Positions 8,295-17,600 of a DNA stretch of 64,000 nt are shown here, piece by piece. The first letter of the stretch is position 1, and every line of letters begins with the position of its first letter. The DNA is taken from positions 1-64,000 of the forward strand of contig JAKALP010000025.1 of assembly GCA_021824175.1 (NCBI GenBank). The letters are read 5' to 3'. The notes beneath the pieces were generated by a model, which worked only from the letters and a program-made list of their open reading frames with translations, had not been told where the DNA came from and made no database searches. This DNA comes from Deltaproteobacteria bacterium (GTDB taxonomy: Bacteria > Desulfobacterota > Desulfobacteria > Desulfobacterales > Desulfosarcinaceae). The translations under genes were made by a program, and so were the position numbers.

Positions 8295-9131
8295 TTATTT
8301 AGCCTGTGTCACAACGCCGCGATTCATCTTGCCTGTGGCATAGCCCTCCAAATCAATGCAGACATGGGCATATCCCAAGGACCGCAGTTCATCGACGATG
8401 CGCCGCCGCAAGCGCGCTTTGGACAACCGCTCGATCTGCCGGGCCTCGACTTCAATGCGCGCCAACTCCCCATGGTGGCGTACGCGGCAATGATCTATGC
8501 CCATCCGGCGTAGAAAGGTCTCGGCCTGGTCGATCTGTTGGAGCACTTTGCGCTCGATGCTCACGCCATAGGGGATGCGCGTGGCCAGGCAGGCCATGGC
8601 GGGCCGGTCCCAGTTAGGTAAGCCCAATTGCTTGGCCAGGGCGCGGATATCGGCCTTGGTCAAACCGGCTTGCACCAGGGGCGACACCACCCCCAGTTCC
8701 TCGGCGGCCTTGAGTCCTGGCCGGTAATCGGAGCAGTCATCCAAATTGGCGCCGTGGGCCAGAATCTCAAAACCAAGGACCGCGCTTTGGGGGCGCATGG
8801 CCGTGATGAGGCGTTTTTTACAATGATAGCAGCGATCCTTGGGATTGGAGACAAATTGGGGGTCCGCCAGCTCGTCTGATCTGAAGAGTATATGGCGCAC
8901 CTTCAGCTGCTGGGCGATGGCCACGGCGGCCTCGCGTTCGCCGGTGGGATGAACCTCGGATTCGGCAGTCAAGGCAATGACCTGATCCTTCAAAACCTCT
9001 TTGGCCATGGCCAGTAGCACGCTGCTGTCCACGCCGCCAGAAAAGGCCACCGCCAATCCCGGGTAACCCCTTAGAACCTCGGCCAATCGTTGCTGACAGG
9101 CCGCGACTTGATCTCGACTTCTTGGGCTCAT
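8295..9131 (-). CDS. larE: ATP-dependent sacrificial/iron-sulfur sulfur transferase LarE
   Basis: 278 residues from the ATG at 9131 (GGGAGG, 7 nt upstream; the longer frame has no ribosome site). A PP-loop SGGVDSS at 31-37 binds ATP. Three conserved cysteines are present: CYHC at 101 and 104, and Cys181 in ACLATRIPYG. LarE adds sulfur to the pyridinium dinucleotide during synthesis of the nickel-pincer nucleotide cofactor of lactate racemase-like enzymes. Single-cysteine LarE sacrifices its own sulfur; three-cysteine forms hold a 4Fe-4S cluster and can turn over, and this copy is the latter type. No larA, larB or larC is nearby. Confidence 0.85.
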   Translation of the reverse strand: MSPRSRDQVAACQQRLAEVLRGYPGLAVAFSGGVDSSVLLAMAKEVLKDQVIALTAESEVHPTGEREAAVAIAQQLKVRHILFRSDELADPQFVSNPKDRCYHCKKRLITAMRPQSAVLGFEILAHGANLDDCSDYRPGLKAAEELGVVSPLVQAGLTKADIRALAKQLGLPNWDRPAMACLATRIPYGVSIERKVLQQIDQAETFLRRMGIDHCRVRHHGELARIEVEARQIERLSKARLRRRIVDELRSLGYAHVCIDLEGYATGKMNRGVVTQAK

Positions 9132-9343
9132 ATTTATCCTCCCGAAAGCAACAGGCGATATACTTATCGGAAGATCCTGTTCGCTCAACCGGATAGCACT
9201 AATTACGCAACATAGCGCCGGACTTTTTCCATGCAAGATGAGTGGGAAAAAATAGTTTACAAAGCAATGGCATTACTTTATGTATCCACCTCGTTCATAC
9301 GCTCTTTGAACGATTAACCGTCTTCATTTCAAAGGGGAACCGC

Positions 9344-11023
9344 ATGGGCAAAGATAGTCTGATCAAGTCGACCACTAAAAAAGGCAAACCCAAAAAAGAA
9401 AAAATCTCCAAAAAAGCTGGGTCCCAGTCCGCGGGCAGCGCCAAAGCATCCAAACCCGCCGGCCCGGCAAAAGCAAAAGCCGCCAAGAGCGCAGCCAAAA
9501 AGACCGAACCCAAACCAGCCCCCACTATCGAAGAGCTGCTGCTAAAAAAATTTGCGGACTACTCCGCCGCCACGCAAAGCCCGCCGGCTTTGCCGGATGT
9601 CTCCAACATGACCGCGCCGCCCTGGATTGACGGCAATGATCCGGCCGCGGTCGAACGTCTGGATGCCCTGTTGGCTCGCAAGTTCAGCATGGAAGAAATT
9701 ATCGCGGTCGCCCAGCCGCCTGAAGAACTTCCAGCTACTGAACCCAAACCAGCACCCACCCTGGAAGAGCTGCTATTTAAAAAATTCAGCGATCATCCAG
9801 TCTCCAAGCAGAGTTCTGAACCTTTGCCCGACCTCTCGAAAATGACCGCACCGCCATGGATTGCCAGCAACGACCCGGCCGAAATCGAACGTCTCGATGC
9901 CCTGCTGGCGCGCCGGTTTAGCGTGGAGGAGATCATTGCGGTGGCCCAGCCGCCCGAAGAACCGCCCGCCAGGGTTGAAGCGGCCGCGATTCCTGAACCC
10001 CCGATGGCTGAACCCGCGCCGGAAGTATCCGAACCAGCGCCGGCAATGGTGGAGGCACCGCCACCCGCGGAGCCCATGGCCACGGCGCCGGAACCAGAAG
10101 CTCAAGTAAATCTTGAAGCCCCCCAGGCGGCCGTTGAGGAACCCAAACCCTTGCCGCCTGAGCCTGTGCCGCCAGCCGTGGAACCCGCGCCTGCGACAGC
10201 GCCGGTCGCCGAGGAGCCCAAACCCGCGCCACCGCAACCCACGGTAGAGGTGGTCCCGCCAAAAACAGTGCCAAAAGAGATGGCCCAGGAATTTAAGAGC
10301 GCGCCCGTTGCAGCCCCAGCCCAGATACCTGTTATGGCGGAAAGCGAAAGACCAGCGGCGGTTTCAGGCCCCTGGGAAGAAACCAGCAAACCGCCAACAG
10401 ACCCGGTCCTGCGATCCGCTAAAATCGCCGTCACGGTGGTTGCCGCCCTGGTCATCATGATTGTGTGGGCCAGCATCAGCAACCACGCTAAATACTTCGT
10501 AACGGTCAAAAAGGGCGCCATGGAAATCTGGCGGGGAGAATTCTCTCCCACCGGCCGGCAGTTCTTTGCCATTCTGCACGGGGTGCAGCCAGATGATTCC
10601 AAAAGGGAAGTATATAGCCGTGAGGAGATCTTCCCAATCATCTTCAATTACTACCTGGAGAAATCCGATGCCTTGTTGGAGGTTTCCGAGCTTCCGGATT
10701 ATAAGTCCATCATCGAGTATCTGGAAAAAGCCGAGCGATTCGCGCTCAATTCCGAGATGCGCGATGCCATCACGGTGCGCCTCAACAACATTCAGCGCCT
10801 GACTCTGCTTTACAAGGCGGACGTGGATGCCAGCAAGGACACGGTTGAATCCCTATCAGCCGCCGCGGCCGGCCTGGAACAAGCCCTGCGATTGACACGG
10901 GACCCCGTCCAGGCTGATACCATCAAGAAAAAGATCGAAGTATTGCTGAATCGGCGCTCGGACCTTCAGGCCGCCGAGGCGAACCGCTCCACCACCAACC
11001 AGGAGCCGGCGCCGGCAAAATAG
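9344..11023 (+). CDS. Membrane protein with duplicated N-terminal domain, Pro/Ala/Glu-rich linker and C-terminal helical domain
   Basis: 559 residues from the ATG at 9344 (AAGGGG upstream; an earlier in-frame start has no ribosome site). Residues 1-55 are Lys/Ala/Ser-rich like a histone H1 tail. Two near-identical 78-residue modules follow (about 54-131 and 132-209), each with P-KPAP, EELL-KKF, MTAPPWI and ERLDALLAR-FS-EEIIAVAQPPEE. Residues about 210-345 are a Pro/Glu/Ala linker. One membrane helix lies at about 359-380. The C-terminal 180 residues are helical and resemble tetratricopeptide-like packing. No known family is recognised. A strong terminator follows, so it forms its own unit. 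The topology suggests a cytoplasmic repeat region tethered to the inner membrane. Confidence 0.7.
   Translation: MGKDSLIKSTTKKGKPKKEKISKKAGSQSAGSAKASKPAGPAKAKAAKSAAKKTEPKPAPTIEELLLKKFADYSAATQSPPALPDVSNMTAPPWIDGNDPAAVERLDALLARKFSMEEIIAVAQPPEELPATEPKPAPTLEELLFKKFSDHPVSKQSSEPLPDLSKMTAPPWIASNDPAEIERLDALLARRFSVEEIIAVAQPPEEPPARVEAAAIPEPPMAEPAPEVSEPAPAMVEAPPPAEPMATAPEPEAQVNLEAPQAAVEEPKPLPPEPVPPAVEPAPATAPVAEEPKPAPPQPTVEVVPPKTVPKEMAQEFKSAPVAAPAQIPVMAESERPAAVSGPWEETSKPPTDPVLRSAKIAVTVVAALVIMIVWASISNHAKYFVTVKKGAMEIWRGEFSPTGRQFFAILHGVQPDDSKREVYSREEIFPIIFNYYLEKSDALLEVSELPDYKSIIEYLEKAERFALNSEMRDAITVRLNNIQRLTLLYKADVDASKDTVESLSAAAAGLEQALRLTRDPVQADTIKKKIEVLLNRRSDLQAAEANRSTTNQEPAPAK
9503..9970 (+). repeat. Intragenic tandem duplication, two 234-bp units
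   Basis: Units 9503-9736 and 9737-9970 encode the two 78-residue modules of the protein above. The protein repeats are very similar, while the DNA differs at many third positions. The duplication is therefore old and the modules appear to be kept by selection rather than by recent slippage. Confidence 0.75.
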
Positions 11024-11055
11024 CTGATTCGCGCATTTGCTCTTCATCGACAACC

Positions 11056-11096
11056 AAGCCACGGAGATGTTCTTTTCTCCGTGGCTTTGCGTTTTT
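11056..11096 (+). terminator. Rho-independent terminator
   Basis: A perfect 12-bp stem (AAGCCACGGAGA at 11056-11067 with its complement at 11076-11087), an 8-nt loop, then TGCGTTTTT. It ends the transcript of the 559-residue membrane protein gene. Confidence 0.85.
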
Positions 11097-11173
11097 GGAG
11101 AAGTGCATCGCCCCGGCCCCTTCACCCATTAACGGTAAGGATGCCGGTGGATCAAGCCTGAATATGTCTGTTT

Positions 11174-11998
11174 TCAGCTCAATAATGGCGCAATGGCGCC
11201 GGCCACGCCGGCCATGGTAGAGATCGGAAAAAAACGCTTGGGCACGGGAATCGAAGGCAGATACATCAGGATAAAAAGAATAAGGGTGGCACCATAAGCA
11301 CTCCAGGCCAACCAACGCGCCTTGATCAGGCCCAACAGGAACGCCAGGCTTGTAAGCGCCACGATGTGGGAAACTGCGGCCACTGCCTGGGCCTTTTGGG
11401 CTCCCAGGGCCGCCGGGATACTGTGGATGCCCATGCGGCGGTCGCTTTCAATATCCAACAGCGCATAAATGATATCCGCCCCGCTGAGCCAGAAGAAGAC
11501 AAATAGGGAGAAGAGCCAGGCTCCTTTAGAAAAATACGGAGTTCCGGCGGCCGCCACATATGCGCCCAGGGGAGCCAAAGCCAGACACAGGCCAATGCCG
11601 AAATGGCAAAGAGCCGTGAAGCGTTTGAGCAGTGAATACCCCAACAGTGGGATCAAGGGTAAGGGGGAAAGAACAAGGCACCAGCGGTTGAGCAACCCAC
11701 AGGCGAGCAGGTAAAGCAGCAGACCACCGATGGCTATGGTCAGGGCCGTGCCGATGCCCATGGCTCCGGATGGCAGCTCGCGGCCGGCGGTGCGCGGATT
11801 CTGGGCGTCGATACGACGATCGAAGATGCGATTAAAAGACATACCGAAAGTGCGCGCCCCCACCGCCGCGCAGATGATCAAAACAATGACTTTGAGACTC
11901 GGCCATTGCTGGCCGCCTCCCAGCCAGGCGCCAGTAAAGATCAGGGGCAAACTGAAGGCCGTGTGCTCGACCTTTATGAATCGAAGTACTTTGCTCAT
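11174..11998 (-). CDS. mqnP: UbiA-family prenyltransferase, probably menaquinone (futalosine) pathway
   Basis: 274 residues with about eight membrane helices. The two Asp-rich motifs of UbiA enzymes are present as NRIFDRRIDAQNPRT (residues 56-70) and DIIYALLDIESDRRMG. The N-R-I-x-D-R-x-x-D-A-x-N-P-R-T form is common in the branch found beside futalosine-pathway genes. It should attach a polyprenyl chain to 1,4-dihydroxy-6-naphthoate in the inner membrane. Its start overlaps the stop codon of mqnB (ATGA), which supports the pathway assignment. A plain 4-hydroxybenzoate transferase (UbiA) is the alternative. Confidence 0.82.
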   Translation of the reverse strand: MSKVLRFIKVEHTAFSLPLIFTGAWLGGGQQWPSLKVIVLIICAAVGARTFGMSFNRIFDRRIDAQNPRTAGRELPSGAMGIGTALTIAIGGLLLYLLACGLLNRWCLVLSPLPLIPLLGYSLLKRFTALCHFGIGLCLALAPLGAYVAAAGTPYFSKGAWLFSLFVFFWLSGADIIYALLDIESDRRMGIHSIPAALGAQKAQAVAAVSHIVALTSLAFLLGLIKARWLAWSAYGATLILFILMYLPSIPVPKRFFPISTMAGVAGAIAPLLS

Positions 11999-12618
11999 CC
12001 CTTATTCCCATTAAGCATCTGCCACAAAAGCAGGGCCAGGCGTTCGCTGACCGTGTTCAAATTGGCGATCAGCGTCTTTCTTTCGGCGGCCTGGGCGCTG
12101 TCGGTAATGCCCTTGAGCATTTCGCAGGGCACTTGATACAAGCCAGCGGCGCGGGCAATGGCCGCCCCTTCCATGTCCACGACTTCTCCAAGCTTGGCGC
12201 AGGCACTGCGGCGCCGAAGATCGAAGACCGGCCGATCGCAGGTCACCAGACGCGCTTTAGGCAGTTCCGGCCATAGGGTAGTACTACAAATGGCAGGTTC
12301 CGGCCGCCGGCCGAATACTTGGTGATCACCTTCCACGGCGGAAGTGATGGCCACGATCTGACCCACAGGAAGTTCAGACAGGTCGCGCAAAACGCCGCAG
12401 GCACCGGCATTGATGATTTGCCCGACCCGATGTTCAATTATCAGGGAAAGGGTGGACATGGCCGCAGCCACTTTGCCCATGCGGCTGATCATGATGCGCA
12501 GGGCGGGCAGGCTCGCGCATTGGTAGATCTGAAACGGCTTCTCAACCGCCAGCTCCGCTTTGCTCAGCTGCAAAAAAGGTTGAGCTTCCATACGCGTGGC
12601 GAAGATCAGGCCGATCAT
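11995..12618 (-). CDS. mqnB: Futalosine hydrolase MqnB
   Basis: 207 residues of the nucleoside phosphorylase/hydrolase fold. Visible motifs are IINAGACGVL near residue 88, VDMEGAAIARAA (the Glu pair contacting the nucleoside ribose) near 148, and the late KGITDSAQ. The enzyme cleaves hypoxanthine from futalosine to give dehypoxanthine futalosine, an early step of the alternative menaquinone route. It overlaps mqnD upstream and the prenyltransferase downstream by 4 nt each. This tight coupling with two pathway genes argues against a generic MTA/SAH nucleosidase. Confidence 0.88.
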   Translation of the reverse strand: MIGLIFATRMEAQPFLQLSKAELAVEKPFQIYQCASLPALRIMISRMGKVAAAMSTLSLIIEHRVGQIINAGACGVLRDLSELPVGQIVAITSAVEGDHQVFGRRPEPAICSTTLWPELPKARLVTCDRPVFDLRRRSACAKLGEVVDMEGAAIARAAGLYQVPCEMLKGITDSAQAAERKTLIANLNTVSERLALLLWQMLNGNKG

Positions 12619-13418
12619 GTCAGAAGCCCCGCCTGCTCGGCCCGCTCGGCCAAAACTGCCACGGCCTTGCGTCCTTTGGGGCCCATATCGAGGGTGAAAT
12701 CATTGACAAACATTTCAATGTGGGCGCGCAGCACTTCAGCGGTCATCTCCTGGGCATGCTGGCGGATATAGGGCAAGACGTCATCAGGGTTTTCCTGGGA
12801 AAGCAAAATGCTTTGACGGATCAGGCGCTCGGTCTGGTCGAGCACATGCACCGGCAGCCGCTTACGGGCCGCGATGCAACCCAAGGGAATTGGCAGCCCG
12901 GTTTGTTGTTCCCACCAGGCTCCCAGGTCCACCACTTGCTGGAATCCTGCTTCTTGAAATGTAAAGCGGCTTTCATGGATGATGACCCCGCAGTCGGCCC
13001 GGCCGGTGCGAAGGGCATCGAAGATTTGGTCATAGGTTACGAAAAATCGTTGCTGCGCCTGGGGCGCCCACAAGCGGAATAGCAGGTGAGCCGTGGTCCA
13101 TTCACCTGGCAGCGCGATGCGGCAGCCGGCCATGTCGTCAATTCGCAGGGGCTTGGCGGCAATCACCAGCGGTCCGCAGCCATAACCCAATGCGGCGCCG
13201 GAAGATAATAACGAGTAGTGCTTCTTGGCTCGAAGATAAGCATAAAAAGAGAGCTTGGAGATGTCCAATTTCTGTTCAAAGGCCATTTGATTGAGAGTTT
13301 CAACGTCATGCAACTCGGCCCGGAAAGTAAACCCCAGAGGCCGCAGCCGGCCGTTGGCCAAAGCGTCAAAGATAAAGGTATCGTTGGGGCACGGTGAAAA
13401 TCCAAGCGTGAGCTGCAT
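12615..13418 (-). CDS. mqnD: 1,4-dihydroxy-6-naphthoate synthase MqnD
   Basis: 267 residues from the ATG at 13418, where AAGGAGG lies 5 nt upstream. The N-terminus GFSPCPNDTFIFDAL is the hallmark of MqnD, which opens cyclic dehypoxanthine futalosine to 1,4-dihydroxy-6-naphthoate. The periplasmic-binding-protein-like fold shows in CGPLVIAAKPL and GVIIHESRFTF. Its relative MqnA lacks the SPCPNDT start. Its 3' end overlaps mqnB. No mqnA, mqnC or mqnE lies in the window, so the early steps are encoded elsewhere. Confidence 0.9.
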   Translation of the reverse strand: MQLTLGFSPCPNDTFIFDALANGRLRPLGFTFRAELHDVETLNQMAFEQKLDISKLSFYAYLRAKKHYSLLSSGAALGYGCGPLVIAAKPLRIDDMAGCRIALPGEWTTAHLLFRLWAPQAQQRFFVTYDQIFDALRTGRADCGVIIHESRFTFQEAGFQQVVDLGAWWEQQTGLPIPLGCIAARKRLPVHVLDQTERLIRQSILLSQENPDDVLPYIRQHAQEMTAEVLRAHIEMFVNDFTLDMGPKGRKAVAVLAERAEQAGLLT

Positions 13419-13480
13419 GGCCCCTCCTTTGGTCATTTCTTCTGCCATAAAACGTTTGCCTTCAACCTTATTCCTAAACT

Positions 13481-14623
13481 TTACGCTTTCCACCTTCTGA
13501 TGCAATCCACAACGTACTCAATCTGCTCAGGCAACAGTTCGGGATAAACCGGCAGAGCCAGGGTTTCCAGCGCGGCCCGTTCAGATTCAGGGAAGTCACC
13601 GGCTTTGTATCCCAGATAGGCAAAGCACTCCTGGAGATGCAACGGCACGGGGTAGTAGACTTCGGTGCCAATGCCGTGGGCGCCCAGGTAATCTCGCAAG
13701 GCATCGCGATTTTGGGGCACCCGGATCACGAACTGATTATAGATATGCCGGTTCTGGATCTCTTCGGGCAGCGCTATGCCATTTCCCAGGCCTGCTTCAT
13801 CGAACAGCCGTCGATAAGCGGCAGCATTCTTTTGTCGGCCAAGGGTCCACTGGTCTAAGTATTTGAGCTTGATCGTCACGATGGCGGCTTGGAGCGCGTC
13901 TAAACGGAAATTGCCGCCGATGACGTGATGATAGTACTTGGGCGCCATACCGTGCATGCGCAGCAGGCGCAAACGAAGGTCCGTATCCGCGCTCAGGGCC
14001 GTGACCACGCCTCCATCCCCAAACGCGCCTAGATTCTTGGATGGAAAGAAAGAAAAGCAGCCGAAATCGCCCATGCTTCCGGCCCGCCGCCCTTTATACT
14101 CAGCGCCAATGGCCTGGGCCGCATCTTCGATGACGACCAGTTGGTATTTGCGGCAAATGGCAAGAATGGGCTCCATCTCCGCGCATTGGCCATAAAGATG
14201 AACCGGAATCACGGCTTTGACTTTGGCGCGTTGGGAAGGGCTCATGGTTTCCAAACACAGGCTCAGTTTGGCTGGATCGATGTTGAAGGAGCGAGGCTCG
14301 ATATCTACGAATACTGGAAGCGCGCCGATCCGCGCAATGGCGCCGGCCGTGGCGAAAAAAGTATATGGAGAAGTGATGACCCGATCGCCGGGTTTAATAT
14401 CCATGGCCATCAACGCAATAATCAAAGCATCGGAACCCGATGAGACCCCCACGGCATGGGGTGTTCGGCAGTACTGGGCGATCTTTTGCTCCATCTCGTC
14501 GACTTTGGGGCCTAAGATAAACATCTGGCTGTCACAGAGTTCATCGATGCAGGTCCGAATTTCTTCTTTTATGCTCTGATATTGAGATTTCAAATCCAGT
14601 AATGGTACTTTCATGGGATTCAT
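13481..14623 (-). CDS. DegT/DnrJ/EryC1/StrS-family PLP aminotransferase
   Basis: 380 residues. The PLP lysine is Lys196 in SFFPSKNLGAFGDGG, and the cofactor-holding Asp is in VIEDAAQAIGAEY (Asp167). SSGSDALIIAL near 61 is the usual phosphate-binding turn. These enzymes transfer an amino group to nucleotide-linked keto-sugars for LPS or capsule. The exact sugar cannot be told. The start is uncertain: ATG 14623 and ATG 14614 both have weak ribosome sites. It lies 37 nt downstream of dnaE and 62 nt upstream of mqnD in one transcriptional direction, an unusual place for a sugar aminotransferase. Confidence 0.85.
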   Translation of the reverse strand: MNPMKVPLLDLKSQYQSIKEEIRTCIDELCDSQMFILGPKVDEMEQKIAQYCRTPHAVGVSSGSDALIIALMAMDIKPGDRVITSPYTFFATAGAIARIGALPVFVDIEPRSFNIDPAKLSLCLETMSPSQRAKVKAVIPVHLYGQCAEMEPILAICRKYQLVVIEDAAQAIGAEYKGRRAGSMGDFGCFSFFPSKNLGAFGDGGVVTALSADTDLRLRLLRMHGMAPKYYHHVIGGNFRLDALQAAIVTIKLKYLDQWTLGRQKNAAAYRRLFDEAGLGNGIALPEEIQNRHIYNQFVIRVPQNRDALRDYLGAHGIGTEVYYPVPLHLQECFAYLGYKAGDFPESERAALETLALPVYPELLPEQIEYVVDCIRRWKA

Positions 14624-14660
14624 ATGGATATATCTTTCTGAAAAGTGTTGCTATTTCGTT

Positions 14661-17600
14661 TTATGCACCAGCCCGAAACCCATTGCGCGCGCGATGTCCG
14701 TTGGCGGGGGCTTTAATCTCGCCGCAGCGTGTCTCCACCGCCGCATACCCCAGGAGTGCTTTTACTTCTCGGTTGAGACTATCGCCCGGTTGAATGCGCC
14801 ACTCCTCGGACATTGCGATGACGGTCTCCACATTTTCATCGGTTTTCAAATGCAGCCACCCCCGGCATTCGCCCGGATAACGGCGCACCAGGTCCCTCAG
14901 CCGCGATAAAAGCGCTTTATCCACGCGCATGGCATCGATTTCGAAGTGAACTTCAGCCGTCCAGAGGGTTTCGGCTTCTTCCATGGCGATGACGTGATCG
15001 GCCAACAGTTTGGCTCCTTTTTCACTTTGCTGAATTTTACCCTGCACCATGACCGGTCGATCTTCGGTCAATAGATGCTGGCATTCGGCGTAGATCGAAG
15101 GGAAGATCACCACTTCGATGATGCCCTCCATGTCTTCCAACTGCATGAAGGCCATCAGTTCTTCTTTCTTGGTGCGAATCACTTTGCGACCAGTGACCAT
15201 GCCACCCATGCGCACGTTTTTGCCGTCCGGCACCTCAACGGCCGTGCCAGTGGCGGTGGTGCTGAACTTGGTGATGGTGGCTTGATGGGGCGCCAACGGA
15301 TGGCCGCTGATATAAAACCCCAGTGCTTCCTTTTCGCGGGTGAGACGGTCCCTTTCGTTCCACTCCTCGATATGGGGTAAGGTGGGCGGCGTTACTGATA
15401 GGGTACAATCCGGGCCATCATCAAAAAGACTCATTTGAGGATCGCAGCGTTCTTTTTGAACTTTCTGACCATAATCCAGCGCCTCTTCCAAAATCGCCAT
15501 CAACTGGGATCGCTTGGCTCCGGTGGTGTCAAAAGCGCCGGAAGTGATCAGGCTTTCCACCACTCTTTTGTTGACCTTGCGCAGATCGACCCGTTCACAG
15601 AAGTTAAACAGAGAAGTAAATGGACCTTTGGCCCGCCGCTCTTCGCAAATGGCCTCCACGGCACCTTCACCCACATTCTTAATGGCCACCAGACCGAACC
15701 GGATCTTGCCGTCGGCCACGGTAAACATGGTGTCTCCGCTGTTGACATCCGGCGGTAGTACTTCGATTTGATGAGTGCGGCACTCGTTGATATACTTTAC
15801 TACTCCGTCAATGGAGTTCATTTCGCTGGTAAGCAGGGCGGCGATGAATTCCACGGGATAATGGGCTTTGAGATACGCGGTCTGGTAGGCGATGAGAGCA
15901 TAGGCCGCGCTGTGGGACTTGTTAAAGCCATAGCCACCGAACTTCTCCATCAAATCAAAGAGCGCCACGGCTTTCTTCTCATCGTGACTGTTTTGTACGG
16001 CGCCTTTGACAAAGCGTTCGCGGTGTTCGGCCATCATGGCGGCGATTTTCTTGCCCATGGCTTTGCGCAAGCCGTCGGCTTCGGCCATGGTGTAGCTGGC
16101 CAGGGCGCTGGCAATCTTCATCACCTGTTCCTGGTAGACAATGACGCCGTAGGTTTCCTTGAGCAGCGGTTCCAGCTCGGGCAGCATATACTCCACTTTT
16201 TTGCGACCGTGCTTGCGCTCCACGAAGTCATCCACCATACCGCTGTCCAGCGGGCCCGGACGGTAGAGAGCAACCAGCGCCGTGACGTCGTCAAAAGACT
16301 CGGGCTTTAAGCGCACCAGCAAGTCCTTCATGCCCGAACTTTCCAGCTGGAAGACGCCGGTAGTATCGCCGGCTGCCAGCACGGCGTAAGTGGGTGCATC
16401 GTTGAAGTCGAGATTGGATAGATCCGGCACTGGCTTGCCCTGCTGCCGAATGAGGTCCAGGGTGTGATCGATCACGGTGAGGTTGCGCAAGCCCAAGAAG
16501 TCGAACTTCACCAGGCCGATCTTCTCCACCAGTTTCATGTCGAACTGGGTGATTACTTCGCCCTTTTTACCTTTGTAGAGGGGAAGATATTCGACCAGAG
16601 GTTTGTCGCCGATAACCACCCCGGCGGCGTGGGTGGAGGCATGGCGCGGCAAACCCTCCAGGGTGCGGCAGATGTTGATCAACTCAGCCACTTCGGGCCG
16701 CGTCTCTTCCAGCTCCTTGAGTTGCGGTTCCTTTTCCAGGGCTTTGTCCAGGGAGATGTTCAACTCGTCGGGCACCAGCTTGGCGATGGCATCCACTTCG
16801 TTGAGGGGGATGTCCAGGGCGCGGCCCACATCGCGGATCACGGCGCGGGTTTTGAGCTTTCCGAAGGTGATGATCTGGGCCACGTAATCCCAGCCGCCAT
16901 ATCGATCCACCACATACTTAAAGACCCGCTCACGGCCGTTGATGCAAAAATCCACATCGATATCCGGCATGCTGATGCGATCGGGATTCAGAAAACGCTC
17001 GAAGAGCAAACCATGGGCCAGGGGGTCCAGGTCGGTGATGCCCAGAGAGTAGGCCACTAGACTTCCAGCGGCCGATCCTCGGCCTGGGCCCACAGGAATT
17101 TTGTTCTTCTTGGCGTAGTTGATGAAATCAGCGACAATTAAAAAATATCCGGGAAACCCCATTTTGTTGATTACGCCGATTTCATAATCCAGACGCTGGC
17201 GGTATTCGCCTTGGTCGGCTTCCGGCCGTTTGGCCTGGATCAAAGCCCAGACCCGTTCGAACCCTTCGTTGGCTTTGCGGATAAAAAGTTCTTCAGCGCT
17301 CAGGCCGGAGGGGTCCTTAAAAAGCGGGAAGTGATAGCTCTCCAAATCAAAACGCACATTGCAGCGCTCGGCGATGGCCAGCGTATTTTCCACGGCTCCG
17401 GGGAAATCTTTGAAGTAGCCGATCATCTCCTCTTTGGATTTGAAGTAGAGCTGGTCCGTGCGGAAACGAAACCGTTCTCCGTCATTGACCGTCTTACCGG
17501 TCTGCACGCAGAGCAGCACGTCATGGGCGCGCACATCGGCTTTGTCCAGATAGTGACAGTCATTGCTGGCCACCAGCGGAATGGCGAGTTTGGCGCTCAT

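Noticed and set aside
15768-17060. Several long plus-strand frames over dnaE
   Set aside because: They are antisense shadows of a gene with full DnaE motifs; compositions are His/Gly/Gln-rich artefacts.
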